Shown here: in pieces, positions 25,732-35,223 of the stretch | How the letters are laid out: every line of letters starts with the position of its first letter | Position numbering within the stretch: position 1 is the stretch's first letter | Source: Halomontanus rarus | Lineage (GTDB): Archaea > Halobacteriota > Halobacteria > Halobacteriales > Natrialbaceae | Direction of reading: 5' to 3' | Assembly (NCBI RefSeq): GCF_017357405.1 | Contig: NZ_CP071597.1 | Coordinates: 1,426,001-1,490,000, forward strand | DNA: 64,000 nucleotides | Made by a program: the position numbers and the translations under genes | Notes under the pieces: model-generated | The model's database searches: none | What the model was told of the DNA's origin: nothing | Seen by the model: only the letters and a program-made list of their open reading frames with translations

Positions 25732-28122
25732 TCACTCCCCGCTCGAGGAGTTCATCGTCGACGCATCTTCGTCCTCGGTCTCGGCGGTATCGTCTGTCTC
25801 GACGAACGAGAACGTTTCGTCGGCGTTTCGATCGTCGTCCGTCGAGGGTTCCGATTCGACACTGTCCCCGGTTCCGGTCTCGCCCTCGCCCTCTCCCTCG
25901 ATATCGGCATCCGTTTCGAACTGATCGAGTTCCGTCGACAGTCGCGAGGCCTGCTGTGCGAGGTCGACGACTGCCTGCGAGACTTCCGTCAGCGAACTGG
26001 TCTGTTCTTCGGCGGCGGCGGCGACGGTTTCGGCCTCGGCGGACGTCTCCTCCGAGACGGACGCGGCCTCGTCGACCATCGCGACGACCTCCTGGGTCGA
26101 GGCCGCCTGCTGTTCGGTCGCCGCGGAGATGTCCTGTACGCCGGTGTTGGTCTCCTGGGCGTACTCGGCGACCTGCTCTAGGGATTCGGCCGCGTTCTCG
26201 ACGGCGTCGCGATGCCGGGCGACTTCCTCGCTGGTCTGCTGGACTTCCGCTGCCGTCCGGTGGGTCTGGGACTTGATCTCCTCGATGAGATCCTCGATAT
26301 CCTCTGCGGCGTCTCTGGTCTCCGCGGCCAGATCCTTGACCTCGTTGGCGACGACGCCGAAGCCGTCGCCGCCGGTTTCCGAGGACCGAGCGGCTTCGAT
26401 GTTCGCGTTCAGTGCGAGCATGTTCGTCTGCTCGGCGACCTCGGAGATGAACTCGACGAGTTCGTCGATCTGGTCGATCTCCGCCTCGAGCGCCTCGATC
26501 TCCGCGACGGCTTGCTCGGATTCGGCTTCGATCTCGTCCATCCCCTCGATCGCAGCGTTGGCGGCCTCCCGACCGCCCTCGCCCGTCTGAGCCGTCCGTT
26601 CGGCGAGATCGGCGACCTCGTTCGAGGAGGAGGCGATCTCCTCGACGGTACTCGAGAGTCCGCCCATCTCGTGTTCGACGGCCTGTAAACTGTCGTTCTG
26701 TCGCTCGGCACCGCTCGAAATCGACTGGATGGACTCGGAGACTTGCGTACTGGCCGATCTAACCTCCTCCGTGCTGGCGGTTACCTGCTCGCTGGCGACG
26801 GCTACTTCGTCGGCGAACGCTTTGAGCCGCTCCGTCGTCCCCTCGATTTCGGCGACCATCTCGTTGAACTCCGTCGCGATGTCTGCCATCGCCTCGTTCT
26901 CGCTCTCGGGGTCCATCCGCCGGGTGAAATCACCGTCGGCGCAGGCCCGCATCACCGAACTGTACTCGGTCGCTTTCGTCTCGAGGTGTCGATTCGTGCG
27001 ATCGGCCTCGTTGCGGGCCGCCTCGACCTCCTCGATGCGGTTGCGCAACGAATTGCGCATACTATCGAACGCGCCGAAGAGCTGACCGATTTCGTCGGTC
27101 CGGTTCGTCTCGAGGTCGGCCTCGAGATCTCCGCCTTCCATCCGCTCGGCTTCGCGTCGGAGCCGAGCGAGCGGGAGCACGGTCTGACGGCCGAGGACGA
27201 CGCCGACGAGGGAGAGTGTCAGGAGACCGGCGGCAACGATGAATATGATGTTCCACCCGATGGCATCTCGGACGGCGAACGCGTCGTCAGCTGGGACGCT
27301 CGTGACGGCGACCCACTCCGTGCCTGGAACGGGCGCGTACGCCTGTAATACACCGCCGTGGTGGACGGAATCGACCGTCCCGTTCGCGACAGCACGATCG
27401 AGGGCTGTGCGGGCATCGCCGTTGTCGAGCACGTCGGTCTCCCGCTCCTCGTCTCCGAGGACGATTTCACTGTCGGTGTTCACGATCGTCGTCGAGTGGT
27501 TCACTCCTGGCTGGTGAAGTTGTTTGACACGCAGGTCGATTCGACCCTCGGTGACGAGTACCTTGTTCGGATCGTTCGGATCCCGAACGGCGAACGCCAT
27601 AACACGACTCCCGATGTCCGCCGAGTCGTACGCGATGTCCGACTTCCACACGGTTCGATCCGTGATCAGTTCCTCCCGAACGTCCGAATCGGCCCACGGT
27701 TGGTCGATCTCTTCGAGAGCCATTCCCTCCTCTCGAAAGTCACTGAGCGTGCTGGTAATCATCTCGCCCGACTCCGCGTCGAAGTAATGGATCGCCATGA
27801 CTTCGGAGTGATGGCGACTCTGCCGGGTGAGGCCGGTGTATATCTGGGCTTCGTCTTCCTGCTCGAGCGCTTCCGAGCTGGCGATCGATCTCGTCTGGCC
27901 GTCGATTCCGTTCGACCACGCAGAGAGTGAGTCGGCCTGCATCGTGGCGGACGATTCCAGATTGTCCGTCGCGTCCTGTTCGATCGTCGAGTCTACCTGT
28001 CCGTATCCGTAGGCACCGACAGAACCGATGACGACGAGAACGAACAGAAACGACACCACGAACTTTGTGCTGTAGCTTCGTTTGAGGGCCGACGGGACGA
28101 GTAGTGACGAGCTGTTCGACAT
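25732..28122 (-). CDS. Methyl-accepting chemotaxis (halobacterial transducer) protein
   Basis: A 796-residue membrane chemoreceptor. A TM segment at about 22-40 (FVVSFLFVLVVIGSVGAYGY) is followed by an extracellular sensor of about 250 residues (dCache-like: SHHSEVMAIHYFDAESG, GRIDLRVKQL), a second TM near 285-305, a HAMP domain (RREAERMEGGDLEADLETN), an extra HAMP-like repeat, and the methyl-accepting coiled coil with the signalling hairpin tip EVAEQTNMLALNANIEAARS. The C-terminus is a long acidic tail. It relays an unknown ligand to CheA/CheW. ATG 28122 begins MSNSSSLLVPSALKR; a start two codons earlier is possible. Confidence 0.93.
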   Translation of the reverse strand: MSNSSSLLVPSALKRSYSTKFVVSFLFVLVVIGSVGAYGYGQVDSTIEQDATDNLESSATMQADSLSAWSNGIDGQTRSIASSEALEQEDEAQIYTGLTRQSRHHSEVMAIHYFDAESGEMITSTLSDFREEGMALEEIDQPWADSDVREELITDRTVWKSDIAYDSADIGSRVMAFAVRDPNDPNKVLVTEGRIDLRVKQLHQPGVNHSTTIVNTDSEIVLGDEERETDVLDNGDARTALDRAVANGTVDSVHHGGVLQAYAPVPGTEWVAVTSVPADDAFAVRDAIGWNIIFIVAAGLLTLSLVGVVLGRQTVLPLARLRREAERMEGGDLEADLETNRTDEIGQLFGAFDSMRNSLRNRIEEVEAARNEADRTNRHLETKATEYSSVMRACADGDFTRRMDPESENEAMADIATEFNEMVAEIEGTTERLKAFADEVAVASEQVTASTEEVRSASTQVSESIQSISSGAERQNDSLQAVEHEMGGLSSTVEEIASSSNEVADLAERTAQTGEGGREAANAAIEGMDEIEAESEQAVAEIEALEAEIDQIDELVEFISEVAEQTNMLALNANIEAARSSETGGDGFGVVANEVKDLAAETRDAAEDIEDLIEEIKSQTHRTAAEVQQTSEEVARHRDAVENAAESLEQVAEYAQETNTGVQDISAATEQQAASTQEVVAMVDEAASVSEETSAEAETVAAAAEEQTSSLTEVSQAVVDLAQQASRLSTELDQFETDADIEGEGEGETGTGDSVESEPSTDDDRNADETFSFVETDDTAETEDEDASTMNSSSGE

Positions 28123-28520
28123 GATTACCACGTAAGTGACTTGTTCGACGACCGGTTGGCACGGTACATTTCAATAAACGACGTATTCAATCCGTATTAA
28201 ATGTATCGAACAATGAGGAACTATTTCGATAGCAGCCGTTTACAGGTTGTCGAGGCGAATGCCACGGGGCTTGACTCCGAGGCACATCACTACAGAACCC
28301 CTCAGTCGGATTATTTATTCCCCCAGTTAGAACGGATTCGAAAGGCGTCGGAGTACACGACCGTGAGGACCGAGACGCCAACGTCAGCCGGGTGATTTTT
28401 CCTGCACCTATCGCAACTGCAACCGAAACCGTCCTCTGGAAGGAGAGCACTGCCCTTTCCGTTTCGAGTGAATCTACGGAATCTCGATGGATTTTATACG
28501 GATGCCACTCGAGAACGGCT
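28123..28520. other. Gene-free spacer before leader ORF
   Basis: About 400 bases between the divergent transducer and a small membrane gene. No coding sequence is supported. It holds AT-rich runs near 28180-28200 (promoter side of the transducer) and a TATA-like box at 28492-28498 for the downstream unit. Confidence 0.5.
28492..28498 (+). promoter_or_regulatory. TATA-like box before the leader ORF
   Basis: TTTTATA is 23-29 bases before the ATG at 28521, which would make that ATG the leaderless start of the transcript. Confidence 0.55.
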
Positions 28521-28574
28521 ATGAATCGAGAATCGACCGGAAATCGCCGTCGCTGTCTTCACTGCCGACGATGA
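28521..28574 (+). CDS. Short leader ORF (17 codons) coupled to the next gene
   Basis: A 17-residue frame, MNRESTGNRRRCLHCRR, ends in TGA overlapping the ATG of the next gene as ATGA. It starts where a transcript from the TATA box at 28492 should begin. The CLHC is a bare zinc-knuckle-like pair. It may act as a translational leader for the downstream membrane protein. The evidence is positional only. Confidence 0.35.
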   Translation: MNRESTGNRRRCLHCRR

Positions 28575-28804
28575 ATACGGGCGACCGATTCTGGAAGTTG
28601 CTGTGTGATTACCGACAATTGCTCAGGTATCTCTTCGCGTTGGCCGTCGCTCTCGCCGTTCTCACGGTCATTTCGATCGCCGTGACAGAGCGAGGGACTG
28701 CCGAATACGTCATTTCAGTGTTCAATCTGAGCGTCCTCGCTCTGGTATTCGTTCTCGTCGGCTACTGTCTCCGGCGGTGCTCCAAGCGGAAAGAACGGAC
28801 CTGA
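28571..28804 (+). CDS. Small two-helix membrane protein
   Basis: A 77-residue protein with two hydrophobic segments (about 20-40, LRYLFALAVALAVLTVISIA; and 49-66, SVFNLSVLALVFVLVGY) and a basic, Cys-containing tail (CLRRCSKRKERT). No family was recognised. The ATG overlaps the stop of the short leader ORF, giving coupled translation. It precedes the HEAT-repeat gene by 71 bases, but that gene has its own TATA-like box. Confidence 0.6.
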   Translation: MNTGDRFWKLLCDYRQLLRYLFALAVALAVLTVISIAVTERGTAEYVISVFNLSVLALVFVLVGYCLRRCSKRKERT

Positions 28805-28843
28805 TACCCGTCATCTCTCGCCGATGATCTACGGAATCGGGAA

Positions 28844-28851
28844 TTATTTAA
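28844..28851 (+). promoter_or_regulatory. TATA-like box for the HEAT-repeat gene
   Basis: TTATTTAA lies 25-32 bases before the ATG at 28876, matching the usual archaeal spacing. Confidence 0.55.
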
Positions 28852-28875
28852 CGTTCACGTCGTAGAATAGGAGGT

Positions 28876-29787
28876 ATGAATCGAACGAAGGAGGTCCCGC
28901 TCCACCTCGTCGATACGGCGAAATCGGATCCCGACGCCATCGATCTCGAAGAGATCGAAGCACTTCTCGACGACGACTGGGAAGAGATGCGAAATACCGG
29001 ACTGAAGGTGTTAGTCGGGGTAGCCGTCGACGACCCCGATCGTGTCGTAGCGCTCGTCGACGACGTTATCGACTGTCTAGACGAATCGTACGGCATCGCA
29101 CGTAGCCACGCGGCACTGGTGCTCTCACTGCTCGCCGAAGATCACGCCGATCTCGTCGAACCGGCGATACCACAGCTCGTCGAGAACCTCACCGACGAAA
29201 CACCGATGTACCGATACCGTGCGGCACGAGCTGTCGCCATTCTGGCGGAGTCCACACCCGGCTCGTTCGTCGAACACACCGACGAACTGATCGAGTTGCT
29301 GGTCGACGGACCGACGGTATCGAAGCCGAACCCCCCCGACGATCCGTCGCGGCGAGCGGAGTTCCAGGAACAGATGAAGCAGTTAGAACCCGACTTCGCA
29401 CGGTCGGCCGCGACGAAAGAGGTCGCCGCGAACGTTCTCGTCGAAGTAGCGCGCGAAGACCCCGCTCTCTGTACCGAACGACTCGAAGCGTTGCTCCCTG
29501 TACTCCGAAACGACGACGAAGTTCCTCACGTCCGTGGTGCCGTGATCGACGTTATTCGGTACGTTGCGACCGCCGATTCCGACGCTTCGGACGTCGCGAT
29601 CGACGCGCTGCTCGAGCACCTCGAGGACGATACGACGCTCGTTCGTGCCCGGGCGATTCGAGCGCTCGGGTTCGCCGAAATCACCGATGCGATCGATCCC
29701 CTTCGAACGGTCGCCGAGTCGGATCCCGACGAGGACGTCCGCGACCTCGCGGCGGAAACGGCCGATTGGCTCGAGGCGAACGCGTGA
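28876..29787 (+). CDS. HEAT-repeat protein
   Basis: A 303-residue acidic, all-helical protein built of HEAT/armadillo-like repeats. Helical pairs recur about every 35-40 residues, for example SHAALVLSLLAEDHADLVEP, TPMYRYRAARAVAILAEST, and a final repeat VRARAIRALGFAEITDAIDP. Such proteins are scaffolds for protein-protein interactions; phycobilin-lyase-like HEAT proteins are another outcome in other taxa but unlikely here. No signal peptide or catalytic motif. Partner unknown. Confidence 0.85.
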   Translation: MNRTKEVPLHLVDTAKSDPDAIDLEEIEALLDDDWEEMRNTGLKVLVGVAVDDPDRVVALVDDVIDCLDESYGIARSHAALVLSLLAEDHADLVEPAIPQLVENLTDETPMYRYRAARAVAILAESTPGSFVEHTDELIELLVDGPTVSKPNPPDDPSRRAEFQEQMKQLEPDFARSAATKEVAANVLVEVAREDPALCTERLEALLPVLRNDDEVPHVRGAVIDVIRYVATADSDASDVAIDALLEHLEDDTTLVRARAIRALGFAEITDAIDPLRTVAESDPDEDVRDLAAETADWLEANA

Positions 29788-30202
29788 ACGACTTCCGTTT
29801 CACTCACTCGCTTGCGCTCGTCTCGTAAAGCGGATCTTCTGTTTTCAGGACGCGACCTGCAAACACGGAACCAGCGTCCGCAACGGTCGCAGTTTCCACG
29901 GGCGTCTGCTGGAGTGAACAAGTGCGGTCACAACAATTGATACCGTTCACACACCGATCAGATAGTCGTCGTGCGAAGTGTACTGCTGTTCAGTGCGACT
30001 ATTGGTGGCCGGTGCCGTCACGATTCGTATCAACCCTAGGAAATTATTCTCTCCGTCGATCCACTATCCGTTATAGCCATTTCTATTGGTGAAATAAGTC
30101 GCCGCAAACGTCGATTCCAATCAAAAAGTAGTTATTAACCCAAAAGGATCCCTATTGATCAAGGAATATTTATATACCATGAGCTTGGAACAGAATACTT
30201 GT
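29788..30202. other. Gene-free spacer before the ABC operon
   Basis: No gene is supported in 415 bases. The half nearest the operon is AT-rich and ends with the TATA box at 30169-30176. Near 29800-29920 there is GC-rich sequence without a good reading frame. It is probably the regulatory region of the sugar/peptide ABC operon. Confidence 0.5.
30169..30176 (+). promoter_or_regulatory. TATA box of the ABC transporter operon
   Basis: TTTATATA is centred about 30 bases before the ATG at 30203. This decides the start: an earlier in-frame ATG at 30179 lies too close to the box to be transcribed from it. Confidence 0.7.
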
Positions 30203-32029
30203 ATGGTTGATAGCCAATCGCATAAGGAATACGACGACGTAGTTTCGCGACGAAAGTTCGTAGCACTCACTGGTGTAACGGGTGCTGCAGCACTCGCCGG
30301 TTGTACCGGTGGGGACGACGAGGGGAACGGGGACAACAACAGCGACGATAACGGGGACAACAACAGCGACGATAACGGTGACGGCAACCAGGATTACGAC
30401 GTCTGGTTCGAGACGGGCAACTGGAACGATCCGACAAGCGTTCAGTTCAACCCCTACAATCCTGCAAGTCTTGGGGGACAGCTCGAGAACGCAGTCTGGG
30501 AAGAGTTCGCGAAGTACAACATCGAAACGGGGGAGTGGGTTTCCTGGGCTGCGGCCAACTGGGATATCGCCGAAGACAGCGTCACCCTCGAGATCCGCGA
30601 CGATCTCGTCTGGAACAACGGAGAGGACGTTACGGCAGAGGACGTCGTCACCGGAATGCGACTGCAGGAGTATCAGGACGGCGAGATCTGGGACTTCGCC
30701 GAATCCGTGGAGGCCCCCGACGACACGACCGTCGAAATCTCGCTCGAGGGATCCGCGAACTCGGAGATCGTTCGGTGGGTTCTGCTCACGGGTAACATCA
30801 ACGCCTCGCAAGAAGAGTACGGCGAGTACCTCGAGCGACTCGAAGACGGTGAGGACGAAGACGAGGTCATGTCCGAGTTGGCGTCGTGGAACAACCGCGA
30901 ACCGATCACCTGCGGTCCGTTCGAGTTCTCGGACGAGGATTCCACGAACCAGTACATGGCCGCACCGGCTTTCGACGATCACCCGGACGCGGACAACATC
31001 AACTTCAGCGGGTACCACATGTACCAGCGCAGTAGCAACGAAGCGTATCACTCCTCGCTGATCAACGGGGAGTTCGACGGGCTGCTGAGTCTGTTCGTTC
31101 CCGCCGAACTCATCGACGCCCAGTTCCCGGATACCGTCGACGAGATCCAGATCCCCGGCACGTTCGGCGCCGGGATCCACTTCAATCACGATCACGACGT
31201 CTTCGGCCAGCGGGAGGTCCGTCAGGCCATCGCGTTCGCGACCGACTGGGAACTCGCTGCACAGAACGCCGACCCATCCTCGAAACAGGTTCCGGAAGTG
31301 CCCTGTGGGATCACCACGGCAGCCATTCAGGATTACCTCGGCGACGATATCGACGACTTCGAGTCCTACGATCAGGACCAGGAGCGCGCAGCCGAGTTAC
31401 TCGAAGAAGCCGGATTCGAGCAGGACGGCGATACCTGGGTCGACGAGAACGGGGACCCGATCTCCGCGACGGTCATCTACCCGTCCGGGTGGAGTGACTT
31501 CGTCGCGGCGGCCGAGACCGTCGTGTCTCAGCTCAACGACTTCGGATTCGAACTCGAACTCGAAGGTCAAGAGCGCGGGACGCTGGAGGAGAACCTCGGG
31601 AACAGCGACTTCGAACTCGCTAACTTCGAGTGGAACGAAGGTGCCGTTCAGTTCAACCATCCGTACTACTCGCTGCGTCACAACCTGCAGAACAGGCAGC
31701 TGAACTCCGAGGAGTCGTTCTTCAAGTATCCGGAGAGCGTCGAGGTTCCGGCGCGAGACGGCGACGGAACCATGGAAGTAGACCTCGTCCAGCGCCTCAA
31801 CGACCTCGCGTCGGAAGCCGACGAAGACGCTGCAAACGAGATCATCAAGGAACTGGCGTGGGTCGTCAATCAGGATCTGCCGATCATGCCGGTCCAGAGC
31901 AAGTTCGAGCAGTCGTTCCTGTCCAACGACGGGTGGGAGTACCCCGACCCCGAGTCCGAAGAGATGCAGGCCCTGTGGCCGCTCTACTGGCAGGCGAAGC
32001 AGGGTAATCTGCAGGCGACCGGAGAATAG
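30203..32029 (+). CDS. ABC transporter solute-binding lipoprotein (peptide/oligosaccharide family)
   Basis: A 608-residue Tat-exported lipoprotein of the SBP family 5. The twin arginines stand in SRRKF (Arg16, Arg17) and the lipobox LAGC places the lipid on Cys34. An Asn/Asp/Gly-rich linker follows, then the two-lobed binding domain (PYNPASLGGQLENAVWEEF; WNNGEDVTAEDVVTGMRLQ; VPAELIDAQFPDTVDEI). It delivers solute to the permeases downstream. The family is annotated for peptides, but several archaeal and Thermotoga members bind oligosaccharides, and the GH3 neighbour suggests that here. The start was chosen from the TATA position. Confidence 0.92.
   Translation: MVDSQSHKEYDDVVSRRKFVALTGVTGAAALAGCTGGDDEGNGDNNSDDNGDNNSDDNGDGNQDYDVWFETGNWNDPTSVQFNPYNPASLGGQLENAVWEEFAKYNIETGEWVSWAAANWDIAEDSVTLEIRDDLVWNNGEDVTAEDVVTGMRLQEYQDGEIWDFAESVEAPDDTTVEISLEGSANSEIVRWVLLTGNINASQEEYGEYLERLEDGEDEDEVMSELASWNNREPITCGPFEFSDEDSTNQYMAAPAFDDHPDADNINFSGYHMYQRSSNEAYHSSLINGEFDGLLSLFVPAELIDAQFPDTVDEIQIPGTFGAGIHFNHDHDVFGQREVRQAIAFATDWELAAQNADPSSKQVPEVPCGITTAAIQDYLGDDIDDFESYDQDQERAAELLEEAGFEQDGDTWVDENGDPISATVIYPSGWSDFVAAAETVVSQLNDFGFELELEGQERGTLEENLGNSDFELANFEWNEGAVQFNHPYYSLRHNLQNRQLNSEESFFKYPESVEVPARDGDGTMEVDLVQRLNDLASEADEDAANEIIKELAWVVNQDLPIMPVQSKFEQSFLSNDGWEYPDPESEEMQALWPLYWQAKQGNLQATGE
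30329..30376. repeat. 24-base tandem duplication in the lipoprotein linker
   Basis: Two perfect adjacent 24-base copies (30329-30352 and 30353-30376) encode the Gly-Asp-Asn-Asn-Ser-Asp-Asp-Asn unit twice. It lengthens the flexible linker between the lipid anchor and binding domain. It is in frame and looks like a recent duplication. Confidence 0.85.
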
Positions 32030-32058
32030 CGCGGAGCCGTCACCACCTTATAATTTGT

Positions 32059-33069
32059 ATGAACTGGTTCATAAAGCGAATTGGACAGGGCGTCTTCACC
32101 ATCTTTACAGTAGCGTCGCTGACCTTCGTGTTGATTCGCGTGATGCCCGGAGGGCCAGCACAGCAGATGGTAGCAGACATGAGACAGCGCCAGCCGTCAC
32201 TCAGCACCGAACAGCTCAACGTGATGGCAGCACAGCGGATCGGTGTCGACCTCAATCGACCGATACACGAAGCGTACATCGATTACATGCTGAACCTGGC
32301 CGGGGGGAGTCTGGGACAATCGATCCAGTACCACCCGGAGACGGTCGCGGACATCATCGCCCGGTCACTGCCGTGGACGGCGTTCGTCATGTCCATCAGC
32401 CTCCTGTTCGTGTTCATTCTCGGAATCGGGCTCGGTGCGATTATGGCGTACAAGGAAGGGTCGAAGTTCGACGTCGGGTCGAGCATCATCGCGATCTTTC
32501 TCAGTTCGGTGCCGTACTACGTTGCCGGGGTCGTACTGATCTATGTGCTGGCGCTGGAGCTTTCGTTGTTCCCGCTGAACGGACGGTATCCGAAAGGCGT
32601 CGATCCGGGGTTCACCCTCGAGTTCATCGGGGGAGCACTGTATCACGTGATACTGCCGGCTGCCTCGTTCGTCATTACGACTTGGGGCGGGTTCGCACTC
32701 GGAATGCGTGGTAACAGCGTACAGGTGCTCGGACAGGACTACATCCGGGTCGCCAAGCTCCGTGGTCTCGCCGACCGGCGGATTGCACTGCGTTACGTCG
32801 GGCGAAACGCTATCCTTCCGATGTGGACGAGTTTCCTCATCCAGGTTGGCTTCATGTTCGGCGCATCGATCATCCTCGAAGAAATCTTCTCGTATCGTGG
32901 AATCGGGTACTACATGTTCGATTCGATCGACAACCGGGACTATCCGTTGATGATGGGAACGTTCCTCGTCATCACGGTCTGTGTGGTCATCGCGGTGCTC
33001 GTCGCCGACATGACCTACGGTAAGCTCGACCCACGCGTCGAGGCAGGAGGGAAAGATGAGTCGTACTGA
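32059..33069 (+). CDS. ABC transporter permease, DppB type
   Basis: A 336-residue inner-membrane permease with six hydrophobic segments: one at the N-terminus (FTIFTVASLTFVLIRVMPGG) and a core near 95-320. The ATPase-docking EAA loop is visible as VAKLRGLADRRIALRYVGRN. The family DppB/OppB signature FSYRGIGYYMFDSI is present. It forms the channel with the DppC-like partner that starts 14 bases before its stop. Spacing of 29 bases to the lipoprotein gene supports one operon. Confidence 0.94.
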   Translation: MNWFIKRIGQGVFTIFTVASLTFVLIRVMPGGPAQQMVADMRQRQPSLSTEQLNVMAAQRIGVDLNRPIHEAYIDYMLNLAGGSLGQSIQYHPETVADIIARSLPWTAFVMSISLLFVFILGIGLGAIMAYKEGSKFDVGSSIIAIFLSSVPYYVAGVVLIYVLALELSLFPLNGRYPKGVDPGFTLEFIGGALYHVILPAASFVITTWGGFALGMRGNSVQVLGQDYIRVAKLRGLADRRIALRYVGRNAILPMWTSFLIQVGFMFGASIILEEIFSYRGIGYYMFDSIDNRDYPLMMGTFLVITVCVVIAVLVADMTYGKLDPRVEAGGKDESY

Positions 33070-34138
33070 CAGCTCAGAAAAATCGACGGACGGCGGTACT
33101 GGCGACGTCTTCAGCTTCGAGGCGTCCGAAGAAATCTCCACGTCCCAACGGTACCGGGAGTTCTTCTACGAGGCGTTCTACCTGCCCGCACGAGAAGCGT
33201 GGCGCGACTGGCGGATGAAAGTCGGCCTCATCATCATCTTCGGATACGTACTGATGGGACTGGTCGCCTGGGTATCCTCGTCGGAGTTCGGTGTCTTAGC
33301 GGACGTAACCCTCGTCGAATTCCCGACCTCTAATCAGTTCGGTGGTTTCGAATATAACAATCAGGGACCGTTCCAGAGCTGGGACTATCCGCTCGGAACC
33401 GACTCGACGGGACGGAATATCATGGCCGCGATCGTTCACGCAACGCCGGACATGTTGAAGATGACGTTCGCCGGCGGCATCTACGTCGTCGTCGTCGCCA
33501 CCGTCGTCGGAACCGTCTCCGGTTACAAGGGCGGGCGGGTCGATTCCTTCCTGACGACGGTCTCAGACATCGTGATGACGATTCCCGGCCTGCCGCTGGT
33601 CATCGTCCTCGCGACGACGATCGATCCGCGAAACCCGTACCTCGTCGGTCCGCTACTCGTCATCGGCTGGTGGGCTGGTCTTTCTCGAACGATCCGCTCG
33701 CAGGTGCTATCGATCCGCGAGGAATCGTACGTCGAGGCCTCCCGGACGATGGGGATCTCGACGCCACGAATCATCCAGAAAGATATCTTGCCGAACCTGA
33801 TGCCGTACATCATGGTGAACTTCGTAATGTCCGCACGACAGGTCATCTTCAACGGTGTCGGATTGTACTTCCTCGGCGTTCTGGCCCACGGGTCCTACTC
33901 CGACAACTGGGGTGTGATGATGCAGTTCGCGTACACTCACGCGAGCGCGCTCCTCATTCCAGACCGATCCTACCAGCTGCTCATGCCGATGGCGGCGATC
34001 GTCGGACTGTCGTTCGGATTGATCCTGTTCTCACAGGGGACCGATCGACTGTTCAACCCCCGCGTCAGACAGCGAGGGACGGGATCGACCAAGCAGGAAG
34101 AGGATAGCGACGACGAAGTGACAACAACGATCACATAA
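33056..34138 (+). CDS. ABC transporter permease, DppC type
   Basis: A 360-residue permease with the usual long N-terminal arm, one N-terminal TM (IIIFGYVLMGLVAWVSSSEF), and a core of five. The EAA docking loop reads YVEASRTMGISTPRIIQKDI, directly after the RTIRSQVLSI helix. A periplasm-side loop holds DYPLGTDSTGRN, typical for this family. The stop TAA overlaps the next start as TAATG. It pairs with the DppB-type permease. Confidence 0.94.
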   Translation: MSRTDSSEKSTDGGTGDVFSFEASEEISTSQRYREFFYEAFYLPAREAWRDWRMKVGLIIIFGYVLMGLVAWVSSSEFGVLADVTLVEFPTSNQFGGFEYNNQGPFQSWDYPLGTDSTGRNIMAAIVHATPDMLKMTFAGGIYVVVVATVVGTVSGYKGGRVDSFLTTVSDIVMTIPGLPLVIVLATTIDPRNPYLVGPLLVIGWWAGLSRTIRSQVLSIREESYVEASRTMGISTPRIIQKDILPNLMPYIMVNFVMSARQVIFNGVGLYFLGVLAHGSYSDNWGVMMQFAYTHASALLIPDRSYQLLMPMAAIVGLSFGLILFSQGTDRLFNPRVRQRGTGSTKQEEDSDDEVTTTIT

Positions 34139-35223
34139 TGAGCACACACGAAACCACCCAGACGAATAGTACGAACGTTCCCGAGGTGACGGATCCGATC
34201 CTCGAGATTCGTGACGCCGAAGTCTACTTCGAGATGGACCGAGGGGTCTCTCGAGTACTCGACAACGTCTCGGTCGACATCGAACGGGGTGAAGTACTCG
34301 GGATCGTCGGCGAGAGCGGGAGCGGCAAGTCGATGCTCGCGTCCGCACTCCTCGACGCCGTCGTCGATCCGGGCGTTCTCTCGGGACAGGTCACCTATCG
34401 TCCCGGAGACGGATCGGCCATCGACGTACTCGGGTTAGAAAAAGAGGAACTCAGGCAACTGCGCTGGGAAGACATCTCGATGGTCTTTCAGGGTGCGATG
34501 AGTTCGTTCAATCCGACGATGAAAGTCGGCGGGCACTTCGAAGAGACGTTAGAAGCCCACGACTACGACATTGACGAAGGAATGGAACGGGCTCGAGAAC
34601 TCCTCGCAGACCTCTATCTCGAACCCGAGCGCGTCCTCGATTCCTTCCCGCACGAACTCAGCGGCGGGATGCAACAGCGCGCGCTGATCGCGCTCTCGGT
34701 CGTCCTCGAGCCGAACGTACTCGTGATGGACGAGCCGACGGCCGCACTCGACCTGCTGATGCAGCGGTCGATTCTCACACTGTTAGAGGATCTCAAAGAA
34801 AAGTACGATCTGACGCTCGTGTTCATCACGCACGACCTGCCGCTGATCGCCGAATTGGCGGACAGACTCGCCGTGATGTACGCGTTCGAACTCGTCGAAA
34901 TCGGAACGTCCGACGAGATCCTCAACGATGCGGCCCATCCGTACACTCGATCGCTGTTGAACGCGACACCGAATCTCGACGCACCGCTATCGGAGATGCA
35001 AGCGATCGAGGGCGCGGCACCGGATCCGGTAAACGTCCCGACAGGCTGTTCGTACCATCCGCGCTGTCCGCTCTCCGACGAGGAGTGTGTCGCGGAGGAC
35101 CCCGCGTTCCGACCGACGTTTACGGAAAGCCATCAGGTCGCATGCTTCCACTGGCAGGATTCGGCCGAGGTAATTCCGTTCAATATCGACCGCCCGGAAG
35201 CTCACGAGGTGGACGATGAGTAG
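34138..35223 (+). CDS. ABC transporter ATP-binding protein, DppD/OppD type
   Basis: A 361-residue cytoplasmic ATPase. Walker A is GESGSGKSM, the signature LSGGMQQRALIAL, and Walker B VLVMDEPTAALD, followed by the switch HDLPLIAELAD. The C-terminal oligopeptide/dipeptide extension has CSYHPRCPLSDEEC, a four-Cys motif that binds an Fe-S cluster in characterised relatives. It energises the permease pair. The gene starts in the stop of dppC and its end overlaps the next start. Confidence 0.95.
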   Translation: MSTHETTQTNSTNVPEVTDPILEIRDAEVYFEMDRGVSRVLDNVSVDIERGEVLGIVGESGSGKSMLASALLDAVVDPGVLSGQVTYRPGDGSAIDVLGLEKEELRQLRWEDISMVFQGAMSSFNPTMKVGGHFEETLEAHDYDIDEGMERARELLADLYLEPERVLDSFPHELSGGMQQRALIALSVVLEPNVLVMDEPTAALDLLMQRSILTLLEDLKEKYDLTLVFITHDLPLIAELADRLAVMYAFELVEIGTSDEILNDAAHPYTRSLLNATPNLDAPLSEMQAIEGAAPDPVNVPTGCSYHPRCPLSDEECVAEDPAFRPTFTESHQVACFHWQDSAEVIPFNIDRPEAHEVDDE

